Position numbers and translations under genes: made by a program
Notes under the pieces: model-generated
The model's database searches: none
The model's input: the letters and a program-made list of their open reading frames with translations, nothing else
Told to the model about the DNA's origin: nothing
Shown: piece after piece, positions 19,803 through 27,756 of the stretch
Layout of the letters: the number at the start of each line of letters is the position of its first letter
Numbering within the stretch: position 1 is the stretch's first letter
Assembly (NCBI RefSeq): GCF_023015615.1
Contig: NZ_JALKAJ010000005.1
Location: forward strand, 434,001 to 498,000
Source: Qipengyuania sp. S6317L1
GTDB lineage: Bacteria; Pseudomonadota; Alphaproteobacteria; Sphingomonadales; Sphingomonadaceae
Length of the DNA stretch: 64,000 nucleotides
Reading direction: 5' to 3'

Positions 19803-20531
19803 ATGGGGCTAAATCGGCTGCGTGAAGATGAATGGCTTCAGCCCGAACCGGACCTTGCGGCGCGTGCAAAAGGGTTTGCGCAATGGCCCGAAGGGATTCA
19901 ACTGACGCCCGAGGTGAAAGCTCCGGGCGATGAATTGGCCGCAATGCTTGGCATCAGCGGTTCGCTTGCCGAGGCGGCATTGGCGCATCACGAGGATATG
20001 TGCCTGTTGGCAAAGGGGTCGCAGGATGACCAATATCGTTTGATTGGTGCAGCTGTGGCCTGGCCCTCTGACTGGCATCCCGCAGAAAAACTCGGCCTGC
20101 CCTTACGCGCACTGCACGCGCCGATTGCAGGGTATGAGAAGCAGCTTGCGACAGGCGTCGACCGGTTCATGGATACGCTCAAACCCGGCGCAATTTATGG
20201 CCGGTGCAACTGGTTTGTCGCAGCGACCGGAAAGAAACGCTGGCTCGCCGCTGGCGATCCTCAAACGCAATTCGCCCATGTGACAGCCCAAAACGCAGGG
20301 GAAACGCTCTTCGTGCGCTCCGAACGGCAGACCCTGCGCCGTCTGCCGCAAACGGGGGCGATACTTTTCACCATCGGAATCTACGTCGAACCGCTAAGCG
20401 CGCTCAATAAGTCCAATCTTTGTAACCTTGCTGCTGCGGTGCAATCGCTTGTACATGACGAAGGTGAACGGCGCGGGGCACCAGCTTATGCCGCAGCGTT
20501 GATCGATTATTGCACGCAAAGGAATTCGTGA
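19803..20531 (+). CDS. DUF3445 / heme-dependent oxidative N-demethylase family protein
   Basis: The 242-residue protein contains the family landmarks ALHAPIAGYEK, VDRFMDTLKPG, YGRCNWFV, a conserved SERQTLRRLPQTGAILF and a FTIGIYVEPLS strand. Members of this family bind heme and one group demethylates methylated amines, so a heme oxygenase-like reaction is plausible; substrate and heme binding here are inferred. The ATG at 19803 was chosen because upstream in-frame codons overlap the esterase and a CTCCCC/GGGGAG inverted repeat. Its stop overlaps the next start (TGATG). Confidence 0.75.
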   Translation: MGLNRLREDEWLQPEPDLAARAKGFAQWPEGIQLTPEVKAPGDELAAMLGISGSLAEAALAHHEDMCLLAKGSQDDQYRLIGAAVAWPSDWHPAEKLGLPLRALHAPIAGYEKQLATGVDRFMDTLKPGAIYGRCNWFVAATGKKRWLAAGDPQTQFAHVTAQNAGETLFVRSERQTLRRLPQTGAILFTIGIYVEPLSALNKSNLCNLAAAVQSLVHDEGERRGAPAYAAALIDYCTQRNS

Positions 20532-20929
20532 TGTTTTCGCTCCTTCTAATCATGGCCCAGACCGCCGATTTGCCCGATTGCAATCAGGAGAAAGCGGACC
20601 AGGGCATTCAGCGTGAGATGAACATCTGTGCGCACCGCGACTATCTGATTGCCGATGCGCAGTTGAACACTCAGTGGAAGCTGACCCGCGCTGAAATGAA
20701 ACGCCGCGATCGCGAAGCAGGGCAGCCCGAATGGGATGACCGGCCCGGATATTTCGACACGCTTCTCGCAGCGCAGCGCGCGTGGCTGACATATCGCGAT
20801 GCCCATTGCACGAGCGAAGGATATTTCGCCCGCGGGGGAAGCCTTGAACCCCTGCTCGTATCGACCTGCAAAACTGCGCTGACCAAAAAGCGGACGGGAC
20901 AATTGCGCGAGCTTGCACGCACTTCCTAG
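20531..20929 (+). CDS. LprI-like (DUF1311) secreted protein, copy 2
   Basis: A 132-residue protein with a short hydrophobic start (MFSLLLIMAQTADLPDC) and the DUF1311 pattern. A cysteine pair begins the mature part (DCNQEKA and NICAHR), then comes QRAWLTYRDAHC and a late cysteine in LVSTCKTALTKKRTGQLREL. AAAGGA sits eight bases before the ATG. It is a distant paralogue of the gene at 16148, in the same cluster. Likely periplasmic and disulfide-bonded; lysozyme-inhibitor function is only a family association. Confidence 0.75.
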   Translation: MFSLLLIMAQTADLPDCNQEKADQGIQREMNICAHRDYLIADAQLNTQWKLTRAEMKRRDREAGQPEWDDRPGYFDTLLAAQRAWLTYRDAHCTSEGYFARGGSLEPLLVSTCKTALTKKRTGQLRELARTS

Positions 20930-21024
20930 GCGGGCAAGAAACACATCCTTTGCGATAGGTTGCAAGGGGGCAGCCAACTCGGCATAGGATTGCTCTCAAA
21001 CGAGAGAAGCAGAAGCGAGAGAGA

Positions 21025-23073
21025 ATGTTTTCAAAGATTTTGGTGGCCAATCGCGGCGAGATCGCTTGTCGTGTTTTTCAGACCGCTCGCAAGATGGGGA
21101 TCGCGACTGTGGCGGTCTATTCCGACGCTGACCGCAACGCACCGTTCGTTCGCATGGCGGATGAAGCGGTGCATATCGGCCCATCTCCCGCAGCTGAAAG
21201 CTATCTGCTCCCCGAAAAGATTATTGCTGCGTGTAAGGAAACGGGCGCCGAGGCGGTCCATCCGGGCTACGGCTTCCTCTCGGAACGGGCGAGCTTCGTC
21301 GAAGCGCTCGAGGCTGAAAATATCGTCTTTATCGGCCCACCAGCAGGCGCAATCGCTGCGATGGGCGACAAGATTGAATCGAAAAAGCTGGCGCGTGAAG
21401 CGGGCGTCAATGTGGTGCCGGGCTTTGTCGGAGAGATCCGTGACACCGATCACGCGGTCGAAATTTCGGATGAAATTGGCTACCCGGTGATGATGAAGGC
21501 CTCAGCTGGCGGCGGGGGCAAGGGGATGCGGCTTGCGTATTCTGAAAAGGATGTGCGCGAAGGGTTCGAAGCCACCAAGCGCGAAGGTCTCAACTCTTTT
21601 GGCGATGACCGCGTTTTTATTGAGAAATTCATCGAAAACCCGCGCCATATCGAAATCCAGATCCTCGGCGACAAGCACGGCAATACGCTTTACCTGAACG
21701 AGCGCGAGTGCTCGATCCAGCGCCGCCACCAGAAGGTGGTAGAAGAAGCGCCTTCTCCCTTCGTGACCGAGAAGATGCGCAAGGCCATGGGCGAACAATG
21801 CGTCGCTTTGGCAAAAGCCGTCGATTACCATTCTGCTGGCACGGTTGAACTGATCGTGTCGGGCGCGGATAAGACGGGTGAAAGCTTCTACTTCCTCGAA
21901 ATGAACACCCGCCTTCAGGTGGAGCACCCTGTGACCGAGGCAATCACTGGCGTTGACCTTGTCGAACAGATGATACGCGTCGCTGCGGGCGAGAAGCTTG
22001 AGCTTTCCCAGGACGATATCGGCATTGATGGTTGGTCGATCGAAAACCGCGTCTATGCCGAGGACCCCTATCGCGGGTTCCTGCCTTCGACTGGTCGCCT
22101 GATCGAATATTCGCCAAGCGTCGAGGGGTGGAGTGACGATGGCGAAGTTGCTGGCAAACCGCGCCGCGGTGTTGCGCGTGGAAACGGCGGCGTACGTGTG
22201 GATGACGGCGTGTTCGAAGGGGGCGAGGTCTCCATGTTCTATGACCCGATGATCGCCAAGCTCATCACCTGGGCACCGACACGCGAAGAGGCGGCAGACC
22301 TTCAGATCGAAGCGCTAGATTCGTTCCGCATCAAAGGCCTTGGCCACAACGTCGATTTCCTTTCAGCCATCATGCAGCACGAACGTTTCCGTTCTGGCGA
22401 GCTCACCACAGGCTTTATCGCTGAAGAATATCCCGAAGGGTTCGAAGGCGCGCCAGCGAGCGAAGATCATTTGCGTCAGCTTGCCGCGCTTTTTGCAGGC
22501 GCAGAGTTCGACCGGCAGGTCCGTTCGCGGCAGATTTCAGGGCAATTGAATGGGAGCGCGAACCCTTCCTCGCATTGGATGGTAAAGATCGGCGGCCAAA
22601 GCTTCGATGTGACGCTCGAAGAGGGCGGTGCAACGGTCGACGGCCATCGGATCAACGGCACATGGGATTGGGCCGTGGGCAAGACTTTCGCCAATGTCAC
22701 GGGCGATGCGATCAGCAATGGGGAAATGGTCGTTCAGGTTGAGCGTGTGGGCGTGCGCTGGCGCATCACTACGCGCGGCGCAAGCCATGAGGCGCTCGTC
22801 TTGCCTGCAAGGCTTACCGCGCACGAAGGCCATATGATCGAGAAAGAACCGCCTGATCTTTCCAAGATGCTCATTTGTCCGATGCCTGGCATGCTTGTGA
22901 AACTGCACGTGAGCGAAGGTGAAACGGTTCAGCCCGGACAGCCACTCGCCACGGTTGAGGCGATGAAGATGGAGAACATCCTGCGCGCTGAAAAAGAGGC
23001 CACGATTGCCAAGATTAACGCGGCTGAAGGCGAAAGCCTGGCGGTCGATGCGGTGATCCTCGAACTCGAGTAA
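21025..23073 (+). CDS. pccA: Propionyl-CoA carboxylase alpha chain (biotin carboxylase + biotin carrier)
   Basis: The ATP-dependent half of the carboxylase. The 682-residue protein starts with the biotin carboxylase domain (FSKILVANRGEIACRVF), then an ATP-grasp with the glycine-rich loop ASAGGGGKGMR and the ERECSIQRRHQK block. A linker domain near 470-600 is of the PccA/BT type. The C-terminal biotinyl domain has VEAMKMEN, with Lys648 the biotin site. Together with PccB this makes the full enzyme. The 95-base gap before it and a GCGAGAGAG site suggest it is read with, or just behind, the LprI-like gene. The BT domain and neighbours mce/mcm favour propionyl-CoA. Confidence 0.95.
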   Translation: MFSKILVANRGEIACRVFQTARKMGIATVAVYSDADRNAPFVRMADEAVHIGPSPAAESYLLPEKIIAACKETGAEAVHPGYGFLSERASFVEALEAENIVFIGPPAGAIAAMGDKIESKKLAREAGVNVVPGFVGEIRDTDHAVEISDEIGYPVMMKASAGGGGKGMRLAYSEKDVREGFEATKREGLNSFGDDRVFIEKFIENPRHIEIQILGDKHGNTLYLNERECSIQRRHQKVVEEAPSPFVTEKMRKAMGEQCVALAKAVDYHSAGTVELIVSGADKTGESFYFLEMNTRLQVEHPVTEAITGVDLVEQMIRVAAGEKLELSQDDIGIDGWSIENRVYAEDPYRGFLPSTGRLIEYSPSVEGWSDDGEVAGKPRRGVARGNGGVRVDDGVFEGGEVSMFYDPMIAKLITWAPTREEAADLQIEALDSFRIKGLGHNVDFLSAIMQHERFRSGELTTGFIAEEYPEGFEGAPASEDHLRQLAALFAGAEFDRQVRSRQISGQLNGSANPSSHWMVKIGGQSFDVTLEEGGATVDGHRINGTWDWAVGKTFANVTGDAISNGEMVVQVERVGVRWRITTRGASHEALVLPARLTAHEGHMIEKEPPDLSKMLICPMPGMLVKLHVSEGETVQPGQPLATVEAMKMENILRAEKEATIAKINAAEGESLAVDAVILELE

Positions 23074-23116
23074 TCGGCGAGCCGAGGCTCCTACAGTTTG
23101 ATAAAATAGAACCCGG

Positions 23117-23159
23117 TTGGCGTAAGATGTTAACCGCGTATCGAAATATCTTGCGCCAA
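23117..23159. promoter_or_regulatory. Long-stem inverted repeat in leader between pccA and 23290 gene
   Basis: TTGGCGTAAGAT (23117-23128) can pair with ATCTTGCGCCAA (23148-23159), a 12-bp stem with one G-U pair and a 19-base loop. No T run follows, so it does not look like a simple terminator. A second hairpin, CTTGCCCC (23232-23239) with GGGGCGAG (23251-23258), lies just upstream of an AGGAGG site. The spacer 23074-23289 otherwise holds no gene that I can support. Confidence 0.5.
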
Positions 23160-23289
23160 ATCCTTCCCGAATTGGTCAAAAGACACAGTTTTGCACGAAC
23201 GAACTAGCTAGAATTGCCTAATTGATGGAGACTTGCCCCTGCGACTCGGTGGGGCGAGTGGAAGTCCAACCCTCTAGGAGGACGGTTTC

Positions 23290-23556
23290 ATGGCTAGAAA
23301 AGGGACAGGGTTTTTCGACCGCAAGGGGCATTTTTTCAAAACGGCCCGTGAGGCAACGGCTAGCGATTTTGCCGGTTTGCTCGGACAAATCGGCGAAGGT
23401 GAGAGCCTGGCACCGGGTATAGCTCTTCTGCTTTTGGACAAGCGTGAAGAGATCGAGCGGCTGTTTGCTGAACACGATGCGATGATCGAAGACGAAAACG
23501 CCTTGGCGCTCGGTATTTCGGAGAAGGTGACGCAACTGCCGCGCCCGGTAAGCTGA
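23290..23556 (+). CDS. Small soluble protein, unknown function
   Basis: An 88-residue protein that I do not recognise. It begins MARKGTGFFDRKGHFFKTAR and has a probable helix around residues 45-70 (LLLLDKREEIERLFAEHDAM). No signal peptide or membrane segment is visible. The coding call rests on a near-perfect AGGAGG site 7 bases before the ATG and on normal codon use. The long 5' leader with two hairpins suggests the mRNA is regulated post-transcriptionally. It stands alone between pccA and the convergent aroB. Confidence 0.7.
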   Translation: MARKGTGFFDRKGHFFKTAREATASDFAGLLGQIGEGESLAPGIALLLLDKREEIERLFAEHDAMIEDENALALGISEKVTQLPRPVS

Positions 23557-23877
23557 ACTTAAAGGTTCGCGTCAAAATCTGTCGTTGAACCCATATTGGC
23601 TACGTTCACGCCCCGTGGCAGCGAATCCGTGCGCAAGGGTCCGAAGCAAAAGCAGAATCTCTTGTGCTGGCTAATTATTGGATCGTTAGGCGCAGCTTCG
23701 ACACGGGCGTATGAACCTAAAGATACGCTGCGAAATGGGCCAAAAAGCTGCACACCCGTTCTGGATTGCGCGGCCGCGGTCATGCTCAACTGTTGTTCCT
23801 TAAACAGAGGGCTGCTTTCTTGAAATCTGAAGATAGCGAGCTGGCACTAGCTGCATGATCGGGATTGACTGATCGCG
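23557..23877. other. Intergenic stretch without supported gene
   Basis: This 321-base spacer separates the small 23290 gene from the convergent aroB end. Short open frames of about 75 codons exist on both strands but overlap each other, lack ribosome binding sites and have unconvincing residue composition. I see no clear terminator with a T run; a GAAC/GGTTC mini-hairpin follows the upstream stop. An undetected small RNA is possible. Confidence 0.5.
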
Positions 23878-25008
23878 TCATGCAAGCTCCTTATCCAGAA
23901 ATGCGGCAACATCAGAAAGCTCGACATCGCGCGCCATGTAGGCCTCGCCAAGCCCTTTCAAAAGAAGAAATGGGAGCGTGCCCGAGCCTTCCATCTTTTT
24001 GTCATGGCGCATGTGATCGACCAGTGTCTCACCATTGCATGTAAGGCCAAGGGCTGTGATCTGCTTTGGCAGTCCGCTTGCACCGATTGCTGTGGCTGCG
24101 CGGCTTGCATCGGTATCTGAAATTTCGCCCCGGCGGGCCGAATAGCGCGCGGCCAGCACCATGCCCAGTGCGACAGCTTCACCGTGGAGCAGGCGATCGG
24201 AAAAACCCGTCTCCGCCTCCAGCGCGTGTCCGAAAGTATGACCGAGGTTGAGGAGTGCACGAACACCCGAAGTCTCGCGCTCATCCTCTGCCACGATGCG
24301 TGCTTTGGCGCGGATGCTGGTGGCGATGGCGTATTCAAGCGGCTCAGGTTCACGATCGAGGACTGCGCGAGAGTTGGCCTCGAGCCATGCAAAAAACTCG
24401 GCATCGCCTAAAAGGCCGTATTTGATGACCTCTGCGTAACCTGCTCGCATTTCGCGATCTGGCAAGGTGGCAAGGCTGTCGGTGTCGGCAAGCACGAGTG
24501 AAGGTTGGTGAAAGGCGCCGATCATGTTTTTGCCGGCGCTCGTGTTAATTGCGGTTTTTCCGCCCACCGAACTGTCGACTTGGGAAAGCAGCGTGGTGGG
24601 CAATTGCACGAAACCGCACCCGCGTTTGAGGATCGCGCTGGCAAACCCGACGAGATCGCCCACTACTCCGCCACCAAGTGCAAACACATGGTCAGAGCGC
24701 GTGATGCCCAGGGAAAGCAGCCAATCGGTGAGCCTTTCCAAACTGGCCCAACTCTTCGACGCTTCGCCCGAGGCAACATCGTACCATGCAACCTCAAGAC
24801 CCGCAGCGCCAAGCGATGCCTCGATCCGGGCACCATGATGGGCGCGTGCATTCACGTCAGCGACAATGGGAACAGGGCGCGAGGCGTGACTTTCCAGAAA
24901 TGGCGCGGCCAGCTGCGCTATATCGTCCAGAAGCCCTGCGCCCACCAGCACATCGTAGGAACGTCCACCCAGCTCAACCCGGATGGTTTCAGGCGTGTTT
25001 ACAGCCAT
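23878..25008 (-). CDS. aroB: 3-dehydroquinate synthase
   Basis: Second step of the shikimate pathway, cyclising DAHP. The 376-residue protein has the NAD-binding GGGVVGDLVGFASAILKRG stretch, the conserved TTLLSQVDSSVGGKTAINT block and the zinc-ligand region LNLGHTFGHALEAE. The ATG at 25008 overlaps the end of aroK by about 10 bases, so the two are translated as a pair. Size is normal for the bacterial monofunctional enzyme. Confidence 0.97.
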   Translation of the reverse strand: MAVNTPETIRVELGGRSYDVLVGAGLLDDIAQLAAPFLESHASRPVPIVADVNARAHHGARIEASLGAAGLEVAWYDVASGEASKSWASLERLTDWLLSLGITRSDHVFALGGGVVGDLVGFASAILKRGCGFVQLPTTLLSQVDSSVGGKTAINTSAGKNMIGAFHQPSLVLADTDSLATLPDREMRAGYAEVIKYGLLGDAEFFAWLEANSRAVLDREPEPLEYAIATSIRAKARIVAEDERETSGVRALLNLGHTFGHALEAETGFSDRLLHGEAVALGMVLAARYSARRGEISDTDASRAATAIGASGLPKQITALGLTCNGETLVDHMRHDKKMEGSGTLPFLLLKGLGEAYMARDVELSDVAAFLDKELA

Positions 25009-25565
25009 TTATCAATCGCTTTCAGAATGGACCACGCGGTTTCAGCATGGGGAGTGTTTGCGCTTGTGACCTTCACTTGCGCCTGGGAATAATACGGCTC
25101 ACGCGCTTCATACAGATTGGTCAGGATTTCTTTCGGGTCGCCGTTTTGAAGCAAAGGGCGCGTGTCGCGGCGTGAGGTGCGCTCAACGAGGATGTCGATG
25201 TCCGAGTGAATCCACACCGCGATGGCATTGTCGAGGATCACCGCGCGGGTTTCATCATCGACAAACGCGCCTCCGCCTGTGGCGATGACCCCGCCGGTCT
25301 CCCCAATGAGGCGGGTGATGACGCGGCGTTCGCCATCGCGAAAATAGCTCTCTCCGAACTCTTTGAATATTTCCGAGATTGAACGCTGCGCAGCTTTTTC
25401 GATCTCCTCATCGGCATCGACAAAGCCGCAGCCGAGCAATTCGGCGAGTTTGCGTCCAACCGTCGATTTGCCGACCCCCATAAGACCGACGAGCACGATC
25501 GGCCTGTCGAGCCGTTTGGCTATCCGGGCTATCTCAGCTGTGTCTAATGGCGTTTCTTCACTCAT
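24999..25565 (-). CDS. aroK: Shikimate kinase
   Basis: Phosphorylates shikimate. The 188-residue protein shows the P-loop GLMGVGKST at residues 27-35, the substrate-binding DADEEIE and RDGERRV motifs, the GGGAF loop and the lid with RRDTRPLL. The start at 25565 gives MSEETPLDTAEIARIAKRLD, a length close to the family norm; an ATG five codons earlier (25580) is equally in frame. The open frame reaches 25709 but crosses into the divergent neighbour gene. It forms an aroK-aroB pair. Confidence 0.95.
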   Translation of the reverse strand: MSEETPLDTAEIARIAKRLDRPIVLVGLMGVGKSTVGRKLAELLGCGFVDADEEIEKAAQRSISEIFKEFGESYFRDGERRVITRLIGETGGVIATGGGAFVDDETRAVILDNAIAVWIHSDIDILVERTSRRDTRPLLQNGDPKEILTNLYEAREPYYSQAQVKVTSANTPHAETAWSILKAIDKWL

Positions 25566-25653
25566 TCGCGTCTCAGGCATCGCTATTTTTAAGCGTCTGG
25601 TTTCAACTTCTCTGTTCCATGCGGGCCTAGACTTGGGGTAGGGCTCACGCAAT

Positions 25654-25839
25654 ATGTCTGACGATGCAAATACATTGGGTGCGCCATCTTCTCCCCGAAC
25701 CAAACGCAAGCTCGCGCTTTATCTATGCGCTGGGGCGGTCGTGATCTTGACCCTTGCTTATTTCGACGGCGGTGAAGAGCCATTGCGCCCGATTGAACAG
25801 TCCGTCTCACTTGCCTCCCTTGCGGTGGCGCGGTCATGA
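25654..25839 (+). CDS. Small single-pass membrane protein upstream of exported repeat protein
   Basis: A 61-residue protein with one transmembrane segment at about residues 20-36 (LALYLCAGAVVILTLAYF) preceded by a basic RTKRK stretch, so the N-terminus is probably cytoplasmic. The last codons overlap the start of the next gene by four bases (ATGA), which supports real translation. No family is recognised. It is divergent from aroK with an 88-base spacer. It may anchor or assist the exported partner; that is inference. Confidence 0.62.
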   Translation: MSDDANTLGAPSSPRTKRKLALYLCAGAVVILTLAYFDGGEEPLRPIEQSVSLASLAVARS

Positions 25840-27752
25840 CGCGGTCAATGAACCGGAAAATAGCGCTGCAATTGTCGGGCGTGGCGGCATTTGCGATGGC
25901 AGGAGCGTTTGGCGGCGCTGTTTTGGGCGGCTTCGCAATGGCGCAAGATGCACCCGAATCGCTGTTACCACCGGGCTTTGATGATCCGGTTCCCGCCCCT
26001 GCGCCTGCACCACCGCCCAGCGTTGGGCCTCCCGCAGGTCCAGCCCCCGCGGCCCCTGCGCCGCAAGCGGCTCCGTCTGCACCGGGTTCTGCGCCGGTCG
26101 TTCAGGCGATACCCGATGTGCCCCGGCTATCCGCTGAAGAGGCAGCCGGACTTCCAAGCCTTGAAGAACTGGAGGAGCTCACCACCGACGAGCTTGACGA
26201 TCTTCTCGGGCTCAAGCCGCAATATGACATTCCCCCTGCCGCACGGCGCTCGCTTGCACGGGTGGGGGTTTTGTCACCTGCCGAAGGCGGGCTTGCGACA
26301 GGCGCGTTGGCCAAGCAACCCAGCGCGCTTGTCCGCGCTATCCTTGCCGGGACAAAGGCGCCGCTGGTTTCGCGTTGGGGGCACATTCTGGTCCGTCGCG
26401 CCTTGGTCAGCCGCTACGCAGCGCCTGAAGGGATGAATCCGGTCGAATTTGCGGCGCTTAGAGCCGGTGTCCTCAATGCCATCGGCGAATTCGGTCTGGC
26501 GCGGGCACTGGTTCAGGATATCGACACGGGCAATTGGAATGCCGGCCTGACCGATCAGGCTCTTGTCGCTTACATTGGTGCGGGCGATGTGGTGGGCTCA
26601 TGCCCGGCAGTGCGCCTCCAAGGGGCCGATCGCGACGATCCGCAATGGGTCATGCTGCGGGCGATCTGCAACGCGTATGCGGGCGAGGGCGCCTTATCCT
26701 CGCGACAGCTCAATACCGCGCAAAACGAAGAGGTCGCGCCTGAGATCGATCTTCTGCTTGCGCAGCGCTACGCAGGCGCCGCCGGGCGCGGCCGGGGCGG
26801 GACCACGGTTTCGTGGGAAGGGGTTGAGGGCATCACTCCGTGGCGTTTCAGTCTCGCCAATTCGGTGGGTGAAACCATTCCCGAAGAACTTCTATCGAGC
26901 GCTGTGAACAGTCGTTCAGGGGGCTATTATCGCCTCGCCGGAGCCGCGAGTGCCGCAGTGCCATTGGACCAGCGCGTCGATTTTGCCGACTATGCGGCGA
27001 CGCGGGGTGTGTTTTCGTCCAAAGCCTTGGTCAGCCTCTATTCCGAACTTTACAATAACGAGGGTTTAGGCGGTCCAGCAGCGCAGCGTGCATCGCGGCT
27101 TCGCGATGCGTATGTCGTTCTTGACCCGCAGGCTCGCATTACCGCCATGCGCGGGCTGTGGGGTGATCTTGACGGGGAAAGCGGCACGCAATTTGCCGGA
27201 CATATCCTCACCGCATACGCCGCTGCACGCATCCCGCCGTCGGTCGACGCACTCGGCGATGCCGATCAACTCATCGCCTCCATGCTTGCAGCCGGGCTTG
27301 AGCGTGATGCTGCGGCCTGGAGCCCGTTTGTCGAAGAAGGCACTCTTGGTTGGGGTCTCATTGCGCTCGCGGACCCATCAGGCGGTGCGGCCAGTGTCGG
27401 GGCCGTCGATGAGTTCTTGAGCGACGATGATAGCGATGGGCAGCGCAAATCGGCTTTCCTGATCGCGGGGCTGGGTGCGCTTGGCCGTTTGCCCGCCGGT
27501 GATCTCAATGGCTATGGGGCGCAGGTCGGTGTTGATTTTGCCCGGCAGACCCGCTGGACCCGGATGATTGATCGCGCAGCGGAAGTAAAGAATCCGGCAA
27601 TGGTCGCGCTGCTTGCCGGCCTTGGTATGCAAGGTGACGAATGGTCACAGATGACGCCTGTGCACCTTTACCACCTCGTCTCGGCCCTTAATCGCGTGGG
27701 ACTTGAGGCCGAGGCTAGAATGATCGCCGCAGAGGCGGTCGCGCGCGGCTAA
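25836..27752 (+). CDS. Exported Pro/Ala-rich helical protein, unknown function
   Basis: The 638-residue protein has an N-terminal signal-like stretch (KIALQLSGVAAFAMAGAFGG), then an Ala/Pro linker at about residues 50-90. The rest is mostly alpha-helical with no catalytic motif seen, as in helical-repeat scaffolds of the envelope. I recognise it only as the kind of large hypothetical protein that sphingomonads carry next to xerD. The ATG at 25836 overlaps the small membrane gene; an ATG four codons later is an alternative. xerD follows after four bases, so an aroK-divergent operon of membrane protein, this gene, xerD and accA is likely. Confidence 0.72.
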   Translation: MTRSMNRKIALQLSGVAAFAMAGAFGGAVLGGFAMAQDAPESLLPPGFDDPVPAPAPAPPPSVGPPAGPAPAAPAPQAAPSAPGSAPVVQAIPDVPRLSAEEAAGLPSLEELEELTTDELDDLLGLKPQYDIPPAARRSLARVGVLSPAEGGLATGALAKQPSALVRAILAGTKAPLVSRWGHILVRRALVSRYAAPEGMNPVEFAALRAGVLNAIGEFGLARALVQDIDTGNWNAGLTDQALVAYIGAGDVVGSCPAVRLQGADRDDPQWVMLRAICNAYAGEGALSSRQLNTAQNEEVAPEIDLLLAQRYAGAAGRGRGGTTVSWEGVEGITPWRFSLANSVGETIPEELLSSAVNSRSGGYYRLAGAASAAVPLDQRVDFADYAATRGVFSSKALVSLYSELYNNEGLGGPAAQRASRLRDAYVVLDPQARITAMRGLWGDLDGESGTQFAGHILTAYAAARIPPSVDALGDADQLIASMLAAGLERDAAAWSPFVEEGTLGWGLIALADPSGGAASVGAVDEFLSDDDSDGQRKSAFLIAGLGALGRLPAGDLNGYGAQVGVDFARQTRWTRMIDRAAEVKNPAMVALLAGLGMQGDEWSQMTPVHLYHLVSALNRVGLEAEARMIAAEAVARG

Positions 27753-27756
27753 TCGC

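Noticed and set aside
23559..23823. Two short overlapping frames in the aroB spacer
   Set aside because: They lie on opposite strands over the same bases, lack ribosome binding sites and have no similarity.
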